This document shows positions 31,282 through 39,758 of a stretch of 64,000 nt of DNA, in pieces. Under the pieces are notes generated by a model. The model was not told the origin of the DNA and made no database searches. It worked only from the letters and a program-made list of their open reading frames with translations. Each line of letters begins with the position of its first letter. The stretch's first letter is position 1. Source of the stretch: an uncultured Clostridia bacterium (GTDB lineage: Bacteria; Bacillota; Clostridia; Oscillospirales; Oscillospiraceae); the NCBI GenBank assembly GCA_947165595.1, contig CAMVAV010000003.1, forward strand, positions 22,679 through 86,678, read 5' to 3'. A program made the position numbers and the translations under genes.

Positions 31282-31351
31282 ATTATATAGTTTCAAACTA
31301 TCAAAATCAAGTTTTTTGGAATTTTACTTTTCGATTTTCCGTTGCTATACT
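31282..31351. promoter_or_regulatory. lysR/pruA divergent control region
   Basis: The perfect palindrome ATAGTTTCAAACTAT (31287-31301) contains the LysR box T-N11-A. It lies between the -35 (TTGATT, 31305-31310) and -10 (TATAAT, 31282-31287) of the leftward lysR promoter, spacing 17. Rightward, TATACT at 31346-31351 may be the pruA -10, with only a weak TTTACT as -35, as expected for an activated promoter. Confidence 0.75.
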
Positions 31352-31397
31352 GGCGTTGTTCCGCGAAAAGCAAAACGAGAAACAGGAGGCAGCGGTC

Positions 31398-33020
31398 ATG
31401 GGAAACAACATCTTTCAGCTCGCGCGCCCGGTCAACGAGCACAGCATGAACTTTGCGGAGGGCTGCCCGGAGCGCGGGGCGCTTCTTGCCGAGGTGGAGC
31501 GCCAGCGCGCCTCGGTCGTCGAGATCCCCGCGGTGATCGGCGGCGAGGAGGTCTTCACCGGCAGCGTCGTTGAAATCCGGGAGCCGCACCGCCGCGCGCA
31601 TGTGATCGCGCGGGCGCACCTTGCCGGCGAGGCGGAGCTGCGCCGCGCGGTTGACACGGCGTGCGCCGCGGCACAGGATTGGGCGGAGATGCCGTGGGAG
31701 GACCGCGCCGCGATCTTCATGAAGGCGGCGGACCTGCTGGCGGGGCCGTACCGCTTCCGCGTGGAGGCGGCGACGATGCTCGGGCAGAGCAAGAACCTCT
31801 GGGAGGCGGAGATCGACGTCTGCGAGCTGTGCGACTTTCTGCGCTTCAACGCGTACTTTCTCCAGGAAATTTACAGGCAGCAGCCGGGACTGACGCCGGG
31901 CGCGGTCAACCGCGTCGAGTACCGCCCGCTGGAGGGCTTCGTCGCGGCGCTGACGCCGTTCAACTTCACGTCCATCGGCGGCAACCTGCCCTGCGCGGGC
32001 GCGGTGGCGGGAAACGTGGCGGTGTGGAAGCCCTCCACGGCGGCGGCGCTTTCAAACTACTACTTTCTGTGCGTGCTGCGCGAGGCGGGGCTGCCCGCCG
32101 GGGTCATCAATTTCGTCCCCAGCCGCGGCGTCGATTTTTCTAAGTATGTTATCACCGATCCGCGCCTCGCGGGCTTCCACTTCACCGGCTCCACGGAGGT
32201 GTTCGACGCCGTGTGGCGCGAGGTCGGCAGCCACATCGAGCGCTATCACACCTATCCCCGCCTTGTGGGCGAGACAGGCGGCAAGGATTTCATCTTCGCG
32301 GACGGCTCCGCCTCGGTCGGGGCGCTGGTCTCCGGCATGCTGCGCGCGGCGTTCTCCTACGCGGGACAGAAGTGCTCCGCCGCGTCCCGCGCCTACATCC
32401 CCGCCTCCCTCTGGCCCGACGTGCGCGAGCGACTGCACGAGGCGATGAAGGACCTCTACGCGGGCGACATTCTCGACCCGCGCGCGTTCTGCAACGCCGT
32501 GATCGACCGCGCCGCCTTCGAGCGGATCAAAGCGTACCTCGACGACGCGGCGGCGAGCCCGGACGCGGAGATTCTCGAGGGCGGCGGCGCCGACGACGCG
32601 GAGGGCTACTTCATCCAGCCGACGGTCATCCTCGCGAAAAATCCGCACTACCGCTCGATGGTCGAGGAGATTTTCGGGCCGGTGCTGACCGTGTACGTCT
32701 ACGAGGACGAGGCGCAGGACGAGGCGCTCCGCCTGTGCGACACGAGCACGAAGTACGGCCTCACCGGCGCGGTCTACGCGCGCGACCGGGCGGCGGTGCT
32801 GAAGATTTCCCGCGCGCTCTCGCAGACGGCGGGCAACTTCTACATCAACGAAAAGCCCACCGGCGCGGTCGTCGGGCAGCAGCCCTTCGGCGGCTCGCGC
32901 CGCTCCGGCACGAACGACAAGGCGGGCTCGCAGACGAACCTGCTCCGCTGGGTCAGCCAGCGCGCGGTGAAGGAGGTCCTCGTCCCAGACACGGAGATTC
33001 TCCTGCCGCACATGCTCTGA
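31398..33020 (+). CDS. pruA: L-glutamate gamma-semialdehyde (P5C) dehydrogenase
   Basis: The 540-residue aldehyde dehydrogenase has the P5C-dehydrogenase features LEGFVAALTPFNFTSIGGNL, FTGSTEVFDAVWREVGSHI, VGETGGKDFIFAD and the active-site AFSYAGQKCSAASRAYIP (catalytic Cys in GQKCSA). It oxidises glutamate semialdehyde, in equilibrium with pyrroline-5-carboxylate, to glutamate with NAD+. It would receive P5C from HypD (15 kb away), giving an alternative to ProC. AGGAGG lies before the ATG at 31398. It is single and divergent from lysR, which likely controls it. The end is followed by a strong hairpin shared with the converging gene. Confidence 0.95.
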   Translation: MGNNIFQLARPVNEHSMNFAEGCPERGALLAEVERQRASVVEIPAVIGGEEVFTGSVVEIREPHRRAHVIARAHLAGEAELRRAVDTACAAAQDWAEMPWEDRAAIFMKAADLLAGPYRFRVEAATMLGQSKNLWEAEIDVCELCDFLRFNAYFLQEIYRQQPGLTPGAVNRVEYRPLEGFVAALTPFNFTSIGGNLPCAGAVAGNVAVWKPSTAAALSNYYFLCVLREAGLPAGVINFVPSRGVDFSKYVITDPRLAGFHFTGSTEVFDAVWREVGSHIERYHTYPRLVGETGGKDFIFADGSASVGALVSGMLRAAFSYAGQKCSAASRAYIPASLWPDVRERLHEAMKDLYAGDILDPRAFCNAVIDRAAFERIKAYLDDAAASPDAEILEGGGADDAEGYFIQPTVILAKNPHYRSMVEEIFGPVLTVYVYEDEAQDEALRLCDTSTKYGLTGAVYARDRAAVLKISRALSQTAGNFYINEKPTGAVVGQQPFGGSRRSGTNDKAGSQTNLLRWVSQRAVKEVLVPDTEILLPHML

Positions 33021-33032
33021 GCCTTCAAAAAA

Positions 33033-33066
33033 GCCTCCCGCCGGCACCGCGATGCCGGCGGGAGGC
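33033..33066 (-). terminator. Terminator after the DUF4037-DUF4125 gene
   Basis: GCCTCCCGCCGGCA pairs with TGCCGGCGGGAGGC over 14 bases, followed by six T residues (33027-33032 as AAAAAA on this strand) on the leftward transcript. It also separates the converging pruA gene. Confidence 0.9.
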
Positions 33067-33073
33067 ATGAGAA

Positions 33074-34636
33074 TTATCTGAGATGGTTTTCCGCGTCCGC
33101 GAGCGAGTCGTAGCCGTACTGGCGCGCCTGCTCCGCCGCGATGCGCTCGACGAGGTTTTCCCCGCGCTCGCGGTATCGCAGGATCATCTCGCGGTAGAGC
33201 GCGAAGGTCTCGTCCGAATACGTCCCCAGCTCGCCGCGCAGATAGGTCTCCGACGAGGTGGCGTACGGCGTGTCCTCCGCGGTGTGGATGGGGCGTCCCC
33301 CGGCGGAGTATTTGGGATACCTTGCCGCCATCGCCTCGTTCCAGCCGACGTGGAGCGCGACGACCTCCTCCTGCCGCGCCAGCCGCTCCTCCGAGCGACG
33401 CGGCAGACGGTCCCTCAGCCGCGCGTACTCCTCCGGCGCGGTGCTCTCCATCATGCGCGCGTACTTCTCCGTCAGGAGGTTCCATCCCCGCGCTTCCGCA
33501 TCCAGCAGGTCCCGCCGGTAGCTCGCGAGCACCGGCTCGTCCCACGCGCGGAACTGGCTCGTGCGCATGATGCGGAAGGTCGTCCAGTCGTCCTGGCAGC
33601 CCGCGCGCCCGCCCTCGTTTTTGACGCCGTCGAACTGCCGCCACTCCAGGCGCACCAGCTCGCCGATCAGCCGCTCCCTGTCCGGCGGCTGCGGCGCGTC
33701 CTCCGGCATCAGCTCCGCGGCGAGGCGGTCCAGAAACGTCGTACCGCCGGAGGAGAGCCCCTGCGCGACCAGCTCGCGCGCAAAATGGGCGGCGACGCGC
33801 TCGAAGCCCGCCTCCACCGCGTCCGCGGTGTTGACGCGCGACGCGTCGTAGGCATAGCCCTCCCACGCCGCGCTCTGCTCCGGCAGCGCCATGACGCGGT
33901 CCAACTCGCCGCAGACCGCGGTCAGCCGCGGCAGGCCGCCCGCCGCGCGGCGCAGCCACTTATAATACGGCGCGTAGCGCCGGTTGAGCAGGAACATGAG
34001 CCGCAGCGCCGCCTCCGTCCCCCGCGCCCGGCACAGCCCCGCGGTCAGCAGGTCGCCGCGCGCCATGCTTCGGGCGTAGTTGCTCTGGGCGTACTGCGAG
34101 AACATGCGCAGCTCGTGCGCGAGCCTTCTGCGCCAGACGCGCTCCGGGTAATATCCGCGCAGCGTCTCGCGTATGCTGGAAAAAGCGCCGAGATCGTCCC
34201 GGAACACGGCGCCGTTCACCGCCGCCGCCAGCGCGTCCTCGTCCAGCGCGAGCCACTGCGCCTCGCTGAGCGAAAAATGTTCCTCGCCGACGCGCAGGTG
34301 CAGGATACCCTCGTAAAACGAGCGGATCGTCCGCGCGCCGCGCCGCCCGGAGAGCCGCGGGTTGTACCCCGCCTCCGGCGCGTGGGAGGCGAGCAGCGCG
34401 TCGTACGCCTCGTTCAGCGCGTCCCCAATGCGCGCGTAATCGCCCTCCGTCAGCCACAGGCAGAAGCCCGGACCGTAGTCGTGGTCGCGGGAGATCGCGT
34501 CGTCCCAGCCGAAGCAGTCCGAGCCCTCGCCCGCGAAACCGACGGCGACGCGCCCCTCATAGTCCGGGAAGCGCTCCCGGAGCATCGGCGCGCCATAGGT
34601 CTCGTAAAGGCTCCGCGCCCGCTCCGCCGCCGTCAT
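33074..34636 (-). CDS. DUF4037-DUF4125 fusion protein (uncharacterised)
   Basis: The 520-residue protein appears to join two domains: a DUF4037 part at residues 1-310 (GEGSDCFGWDDAISRDHDYG, a nucleotidyltransferase-like GS...D pattern) and a DUF4125 part at about 325-515 (EWRQFDGVKNEGGRAGCQDD, FRIMRTSQF, LLTEKYARMMEST). The GSDCFGWDD-DHD arrangement suggests an antibiotic- or nucleotidyltransferase-like active site, but neither domain has a firm function. It overlaps the TPR gene by an ATGA, so the two are made together. The pair recurs in gut Firmicutes as far as I can recall; the role is unknown. Confidence 0.78.
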   Translation of the reverse strand: MTAAERARSLYETYGAPMLRERFPDYEGRVAVGFAGEGSDCFGWDDAISRDHDYGPGFCLWLTEGDYARIGDALNEAYDALLASHAPEAGYNPRLSGRRGARTIRSFYEGILHLRVGEEHFSLSEAQWLALDEDALAAAVNGAVFRDDLGAFSSIRETLRGYYPERVWRRRLAHELRMFSQYAQSNYARSMARGDLLTAGLCRARGTEAALRLMFLLNRRYAPYYKWLRRAAGGLPRLTAVCGELDRVMALPEQSAAWEGYAYDASRVNTADAVEAGFERVAAHFARELVAQGLSSGGTTFLDRLAAELMPEDAPQPPDRERLIGELVRLEWRQFDGVKNEGGRAGCQDDWTTFRIMRTSQFRAWDEPVLASYRRDLLDAEARGWNLLTEKYARMMESTAPEEYARLRDRLPRRSEERLARQEEVVALHVGWNEAMAARYPKYSAGGRPIHTAEDTPYATSSETYLRGELGTYSDETFALYREMILRYRERGENLVERIAAEQARQYGYDSLADAENHLR

Positions 34637-35457
34637 GTCTTTCCCTCCGCGCGCGCCCTCGAGCGCTTTTCGAGCGTGCGCGCCGCCTCGTACTGCGCGC
34701 CTTTGCCGATGGTCGCCTCCAGCTTTTCCGCCGCCTCCCGGTACGCCTCCGCCGCCCCGGCGTCGTCGCCGCGCGCGGCGAGCAGGTCGCCCTTTGTGAT
34801 AAGCGCCGTGCCGTGGTGGAAGGTATGGCAGTCGTCGCGGCCATAGAGCGCCATCGCCTCGTCCAGCGTCCGCTCCGCCTCGCGAAGCAGCGCCTCGTCC
34901 CGCTCCGCCTCACAGCGGCGCAGCAGGATGGAGGCGAGATTCGAGCGCGAGGTCGCCTTTTCCTCGATCAGGCCGGGCAGCGCGTCGATCAGCGCCAGCG
35001 CCTTTTTCTGCTGCTCCGCGGCGTCGGCAAAGCGCTCCTGCTGCACATAGAGCATGCTCCGGTTGTTGTAAAGGCTCGCCAGCTCCCAGGCGTGCGCGGA
35101 CGGCTCCGCCGCGAGGATCGACTCCGCCTCCGCGAACAGCGCCTCCGCGCCCGCAAAGCGTCCGAAGACGCTGTACGCCGTGCCGGCGTTGAGCAGCACG
35201 GTCGCGTACTGCGGCGTGCCGAGGACGCCCAGCGTCCCGGCGAGACTCAGCAGCTCGTCGCAGCCCGCGAGCGCCTTTTCCCGCCTGCGCAGATTCCGCG
35301 AAAGCCCGACGGATTCGTTGAGCAGGGCAAACAGCGCCGCACGGTCGTACTCCGCGCGCGCCTGGGCGATCTTACTGTCCAGAAACGCCTCTGCCTCCTC
35401 CGCGCTCCCCGCGCCGAGCATGGCGTCGTATTCCCGCAGAACACTTGCGGCATCCAT
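34633..35457 (-). CDS. Tetratricopeptide-repeat protein paired with DUF4037-DUF4125
   Basis: The 274-residue protein is almost all alpha-helical with TPR-like units such as AWELASLYNNRSMLYVQQ, ERFADAAEQQKKALALI, TSRSNLASILLRRC and HHGTALITKGDLLAARGDDA. The start at 35457 is chosen because GGGGGAGG precedes it; the open frame extends further but without a ribosome binding site. It ends overlapping the downstream start (ATGA), consistent with a protein partner or scaffold for the DUF4037-DUF4125 enzyme. A consensus promoter sits 47 bases upstream. No signal peptide is present, so it acts in the cytoplasm. Confidence 0.82.
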   Translation of the reverse strand: MDAASVLREYDAMLGAGSAEEAEAFLDSKIAQARAEYDRAALFALLNESVGLSRNLRRREKALAGCDELLSLAGTLGVLGTPQYATVLLNAGTAYSVFGRFAGAEALFAEAESILAAEPSAHAWELASLYNNRSMLYVQQERFADAAEQQKKALALIDALPGLIEEKATSRSNLASILLRRCEAERDEALLREAERTLDEAMALYGRDDCHTFHHGTALITKGDLLAARGDDAGAAEAYREAAEKLEATIGKGAQYEAARTLEKRSRARAEGKT

Positions 35458-35503
35458 AGCGTGTCCTCCCCCGTTTTTCATCGTTTTTTCAGTTCCCTCC
35501 GTC

Positions 35504-35532
35504 ATTATAACGTGCCGCCGCGCGCCTGTCAA
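35504..35532 (-). promoter_or_regulatory. Promoter of the TPR/DUF4037 operon
   Basis: TTGACA (35527-35532) and TATAAT (35504-35509) with a 17-base spacer on the leftward strand. Confidence 0.88.
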
Positions 35533-35694
35533 ACCGCCCGCGGCGCGCGTTCCGCGAAAAAAAACGGCAAAAATGAAAAAAGGGGCTATCTAAATGGCGG
35601 ACAGTATGATATAGTAGACATAATGAGGCAATCGCCTCACGCGCAGAGAGAAAGGAGGCTCACAGGCGGGACGCCGGCGTACGGCGCGCCCGAG

Positions 35695-35850
35695 GACCTG
35701 TCAAAGCGCCGGGACCCCCTTCGGGACGGGTTGACGAGGCGGGAAGTGATCGAACCTTCGGCGGGTGCTTCCCCGTGCCGCTCCGGGCGCGCACACGGCC
35801 GGCAAATATGCGGGCGACCGCAAAACAAAGGGGCCGTGACCGGAGAAGAA
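35695..35850 (+). promoter_or_regulatory. glmS ribozyme (GlcN6P-responsive self-cleaving riboswitch)
   Basis: The leader before glmS contains the conserved core elements in order: AAGCGCCGGGAC (cleavage just before G at 35706), GGGTTGACGAGGCGGGAAG, TGATCGAACCTTCGGCGGGT, GCTTCCCCG and, at the 3' end, GCGGGCGACCGCAAAACAAAG. These match the glmS ribozyme core helices and pseudoknots. It cuts its own mRNA when glucosamine-6-phosphate binds, lowering GlmS. The rest of the 390-base gap holds no gene; a clear -35/-10 for glmS was not found (TATGAT at 35605-35610 is a weak candidate). Confidence 0.93.
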
Positions 35851-35923
35851 GCGAGAAATGACTGCGCAGTTTCTCCTTTGATATTCTTGCGTACATCAAA
35901 AATCAACAGGAGGAATTCATTTT

Positions 35924-37762
35924 ATGTGTGGAATCGTCGGATTCATCGGACAGAAGCAGGCCGCCCCCATCCTGCTCGACGGGCTGAGCCGTCTGGAGTA
36001 CCGGGGCTATGACTCCGCGGGCATTGCGGTCATCACGCCGCAGGGCACGATCGATCTGCGCAAGTCCGAGGGGCGGCTGAAGGTGCTCAGCGACCTGGTG
36101 CACGGCGGCGCGGACCTGAACGGCTGCATCGGCATCGGGCACACGCGCTGGGCGACCCACGGCGTTCCGAACAGCATCAACTCTCACCCGCACATGAGCG
36201 AGGGCGGCAAGTTCGCCGTCATCCACAACGGCATCGTCGAAAACTACGTCGAGATCAAGGAGTTTCTCATCCGTCAGGGCGTACACTTCCAGTCCGAGAC
36301 GGACACCGAGGTCATCGCGCAGCTTTTGGAATTCTACTACAACGAGTGCCACGATTTCTTTGAGACCGTGGGCCGCGTCCTGCGCCGCATCACCGGCGCT
36401 TACGCGCTGGGCATCCTCTGCGCCGACTGCCCCGACCGCATGATCGCCGTGCGCAAGGACACGCCGCTGCTGCTCGGCTTCGGCGAGGGAGAGAATTACA
36501 TCGCCTCCGACGTGACGGCGCTGATCCCCTACACGCGCGACGTCGTGTACATGGACGACGGCGAGATGGCGGTGCTCACGCGCGAGGGCATCCAGGTGTA
36601 CGACCCCCTGCAGCAGCCCATCGAGAAGGAGCACCACCACATCGACTGGGACGTTTCGGCGGCGGAGAAGGGCGGCTATCCGCACTTCATGCTCAAGGAG
36701 ATTTTCGAGCAGCCCGAGGCGCTGCGCCGCGCGATCTCCCCGCGTCTGAAGAACGGCAGGGTGGTCTTCGAGGACATGAAGCTCACGGCGGAGCAGATTC
36801 GCGCGTTCACGCGCATCTTCATCGTCGCCTGCGGCTCGTCCTACCACGTCGGCATGCTCGGCAAGTACACGCTCGAGCGGATGCTGCGCCGGAACGTGGA
36901 GGTGCAGCTCGCCTCCGAGTTCCGCTATTCCGACCCCATCATCGACGACAGGACGCTCGTCATCTTCATCAGCCAGTCCGGCGAGACGCTGGACACGATG
37001 GAGGCGCTCAAGGAGGCGAAGAAGCGCGGCGCCTACGTTCTCTCGATCGTGAACGTGGTGGGCTCGTCCATCGCGCGCGGCTCGGACGACGTGCTCTACA
37101 CCTGGGCGGGCCCGGAGATCGCCGTCGCGACGACGAAGGCGTACTCGACGCAGCTCGCCGTGATCGACATGCTCGCCCTCGCCTTTGGTGAGGCGCTGGG
37201 CACGGTGGACGAGGCGGAATACGCCGCGGTCGTGTCAGAGCTCCAGAAGCTGCCGGAGAAGATGGAGACGGTGCTCGCGCATCACGAGGACATCCAGAAG
37301 TTTGCCGCGCAGCACTTCAACCACAACTCGATCTTCTTCATCGGGCGCAATCTGGACTACGCGCTCGGGCTGGAGGGCTCGCTCAAGCTCAAGGAGATCT
37401 CCTACATCCACTCCGAAGCGTACGCCTCCGGCGAGCTCAAGCACGGCACGATCTCGCTCATCGAGGAGGGCACGCTCGTGATTGCGCTGGGCACCTACAG
37501 CAAGCTCTTCGAGAAGGCGATGAGCAACGTCGTCGAGGTCAAGGCGCGCGGCGCGGACGTGCTGGCGCTGACGACCGAGAGCCGCCGCGAGGAGATGCTC
37601 AAAACCGTGCCGACGGTGCTCGCCATCCCCGACACGCTCGATATGCTCCTGCCGAGCCTCGGCGTCGTGCCGCTGCAGCTGTTCGCCTACTATGTGGCGC
37701 TGCAGCGCGGCTGCGACATCGACAAGCCCAGAAACCTCGCCAAGAGCGTCACGGTGGAGTAA
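35924..37762 (+). CDS. glmS: Glutamine:fructose-6-phosphate aminotransferase
   Basis: GlmS makes glucosamine-6-phosphate for cell-wall precursors. The 612-residue protein has the N-terminal glutaminase domain with the essential Cys directly after Met (MCGIVGFIGQKQAAPILLDG, YRGYDSAGIA, HTRWATHG) and two SIS isomerase domains (FIVACGSSYHVGMLGKYTLE; FISQSGETLDT; GRNLDYALGLEGSLKLKE) ending in the conserved KSVTVE. AGGAGG lies 8 bases before ATG 35924. It is controlled by the ribozyme in its leader. Length is exactly that expected. Confidence 0.97.
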   Translation: MCGIVGFIGQKQAAPILLDGLSRLEYRGYDSAGIAVITPQGTIDLRKSEGRLKVLSDLVHGGADLNGCIGIGHTRWATHGVPNSINSHPHMSEGGKFAVIHNGIVENYVEIKEFLIRQGVHFQSETDTEVIAQLLEFYYNECHDFFETVGRVLRRITGAYALGILCADCPDRMIAVRKDTPLLLGFGEGENYIASDVTALIPYTRDVVYMDDGEMAVLTREGIQVYDPLQQPIEKEHHHIDWDVSAAEKGGYPHFMLKEIFEQPEALRRAISPRLKNGRVVFEDMKLTAEQIRAFTRIFIVACGSSYHVGMLGKYTLERMLRRNVEVQLASEFRYSDPIIDDRTLVIFISQSGETLDTMEALKEAKKRGAYVLSIVNVVGSSIARGSDDVLYTWAGPEIAVATTKAYSTQLAVIDMLALAFGEALGTVDEAEYAAVVSELQKLPEKMETVLAHHEDIQKFAAQHFNHNSIFFIGRNLDYALGLEGSLKLKEISYIHSEAYASGELKHGTISLIEEGTLVIALGTYSKLFEKAMSNVVEVKARGADVLALTTESRREEMLKTVPTVLAIPDTLDMLLPSLGVVPLQLFAYYVALQRGCDIDKPRNLAKSVTVE

Positions 37763-37767
37763 AAACA

Positions 37768-37809
37768 GGGGGCTGTGAAAAAACTCACGTTTTTTCACAG
37801 CCCCGTTTT
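37768..37809. terminator. Terminator after glmS (convergent)
   Basis: GGGGCTGTGAAAAAA pairs with TTTTTTCACAGCCCC, followed by GTTTTA on the rightward strand; the converging SulP gene ends in the same spot (stop at 37808). Confidence 0.88.
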
Positions 37810-39484
37810 ATTCCTTCTTTTCTTTTTCCGGTGCCGGCGAGGCGCCCGCTGCCGCGAGAAAATCGCCGGATTTGAGCGCCGTCGTCAGCCGGCGCAGAAG
37901 CACGCCCTCCCGCACCAGCTCATCCACGCCGTAGTTCGTGAGCTGCCTCTTGAGCACGTCGGTGTTTCCCGTGATGTGGAACACGATATCCCGGCGGCAC
38001 AAAAACCGATAGAACGTCAGCAGCTGCTCCGCGGCGAACATATCCACCGACGTGACGCCCGTGACGACGACAAGGCGCGTGTCGTCCCGCAGCGCCGTCC
38101 GGATGTCCTTTTTGAACTCATGGATGGTCGCGAAGAACAGCGGCCCGGTGAACTGGTAGATCACGGCGCCGGGGATGGGCCTGGCGGCGGGATTTTCGTT
38201 CATGTCGTAATACCCCTCCCTGCCGGGGAGGATGCCGAGGAAGCAGCCCTTTTCCGACGAGGCACGCATGGTAAAGGAGGCGAAGGTCAGGAACACGCCC
38301 ACGATGACGCCCGTGGACAGGCCCAGAAACTCCGCGGCAAAGGCGGCGATGAAGATGTTGCACTCCGAGCGGTCCACCTTCCAAAGCCGCGCCGCCATCC
38401 TGAACTCCAGCATGGTGATGAGCGAGCCGATGACGATGCCGGAGAGGACCGGCACGGGCAGATAGGAGATTAGCGGCGTGCCGAACAGGAGAAACAGCCC
38501 CAGCACGACAAAGGACGAAACGCTCATCCACTGGCTGTGCACCCCCCTCCGCTCCGCGCGGCGCGTGCGGGAGATGCTGCCGCCCACCGGGCTGCTGCCG
38601 AAGGCCGCGGCGACCGCGTTGGTGAGGGCGTAGGCCAACAGCTCGCGCCGGTTGTCGATGTACTCGTCGTACTTGCGCGCGTTGTCGCGCGTGGAGACCA
38701 GCGTCTCCGCCGCGATGACCAGCGCGATGGCGAGCGTATCCAGCGCGGTCTTGCCGAGGTTGTCCGCGGCGTAGGAGAAATCCATCCGCGGGATCCCCGG
38801 AAGGCCCGCGGGGATCGCGTTCATCAGCTTGACGCCGTAGCGCTCGACGTGGAACAGCTGCGTGCTCAGGATACCCGCCGCCATCATGATGACGGACACG
38901 CTCATGCGCGTCTTGAGCCGCCCGAACAGAATCGCCGCGACCGTCGCGACGCCCATCAGGAACGAGAGCAGATGAAACTTTCTGAGCTCCCGGAACGCGT
39001 ACAGGATCAGCACGCTCCCGTGGCCGACGGCGGTGTCGCCCCCGAAGAGCAGCGGAAGCTGGGCGAGGATCACCATGGTGGCGATGGCGCTGACGCAGCC
39101 GCCGAGGACGGACTCCGAGACGTAGCGCGCAAAGCGCCCGCCGCGCATCAGCAAAAACAGGAACAGCCACAGCGCGGTGAACAGCGTGACGGAGGGCATG
39201 GCGGCGACCGCCTCCATTCCCCCGCGCGGCACGCCCAGCGAGACGAGCGTCACGCTCACCAGCGCCGCCGAGGCCGCGTCGACGCCAAAGACGAAGCGGC
39301 GCGAGGTGGTCAGAACGCCGAACAGCAGCGTCGACAGGAACGAGCCGTACAGCCCGTACTGCGCCGGAAGCCCCGCGACCTGGGCGTAGCCCATCGAAAG
39401 CGGCACCGAAAGCAGCGCGATAATCGCGCCGGTGAGCAGATCGCTCAGCAGCTCCTGTCTGTTTCTGACCCGAAACTGTTCCAT
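37808..39484 (-). CDS. SulP-family anion transporter with STAS domain
   Basis: The 558-residue protein has the SulP membrane region of about 12 hydrophobic segments (LLTGAIIALLSVPLSMGYAQ, LPAQYGLYGSFLSTL, ETLVSTRDNARKYD) and a C-terminal STAS domain of about 100 residues (PGAVIYQFTGPLFFATIHEF, RLVVVTGVTSVDMFAA). SulP proteins carry sulfate, bicarbonate, other anions or dicarboxylates; nothing nearby fixes the substrate. ATG 39484 follows AAAGGGGGG. The last 25 residues are Lys/Glu-rich and outside the STAS fold. Confidence 0.9.
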   Translation of the reverse strand: MEQFRVRNRQELLSDLLTGAIIALLSVPLSMGYAQVAGLPAQYGLYGSFLSTLLFGVLTTSRRFVFGVDAASAALVSVTLVSLGVPRGGMEAVAAMPSVTLFTALWLFLFLLMRGGRFARYVSESVLGGCVSAIATMVILAQLPLLFGGDTAVGHGSVLILYAFRELRKFHLLSFLMGVATVAAILFGRLKTRMSVSVIMMAAGILSTQLFHVERYGVKLMNAIPAGLPGIPRMDFSYAADNLGKTALDTLAIALVIAAETLVSTRDNARKYDEYIDNRRELLAYALTNAVAAAFGSSPVGGSISRTRRAERRGVHSQWMSVSSFVVLGLFLLFGTPLISYLPVPVLSGIVIGSLITMLEFRMAARLWKVDRSECNIFIAAFAAEFLGLSTGVIVGVFLTFASFTMRASSEKGCFLGILPGREGYYDMNENPAARPIPGAVIYQFTGPLFFATIHEFKKDIRTALRDDTRLVVVTGVTSVDMFAAEQLLTFYRFLCRRDIVFHITGNTDVLKRQLTNYGVDELVREGVLLRRLTTALKSGDFLAAAGASPAPEKEKKE

Positions 39485-39687
39485 GCATTGCCCCCCCTTT
39501 ACGGGTCGACGTATCCGGCGCGCCGGGGAGATGCGGACAAATCCCCATGCACGCGTTGATTGCTTCGGCGCTTTCCTGAGTCTCCCGCCGCATGTTAAGA
39601 TTTTATCAAAAAAATTGGCGATGCACAATACCTATTTTCGCCCGCCGCACATTTTCCGGGCGTGTCGAATTCTGTTGAATCCGCGCA

Positions 39688-39717
39688 TTGCGCGCCGGCG
39701 GAGGCATTGGGTATAAT
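39688..39717 (+). promoter_or_regulatory. Promoter of the GH25 gene
   Basis: TTGCGC (39688-39693) and TATAAT (39712-39717) with an 18-base spacer. The 274-base gap 39485-39758 holds otherwise no gene; leftward, TTGTGC and TAAAAT with 17 bases near 39600-39630 may be the SulP promoter. Confidence 0.6.
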
Positions 39718-39758
39718 GGAGCCATCGAAAGCACAAAAAAAAAGGGGGGGGATATCCC

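Noticed and set aside
35600..35625. Definite glmS promoter
   Set aside because: TATGAT, TATAGT and CATAAT all occur, but none has an acceptable -35 at 16-18 bases.
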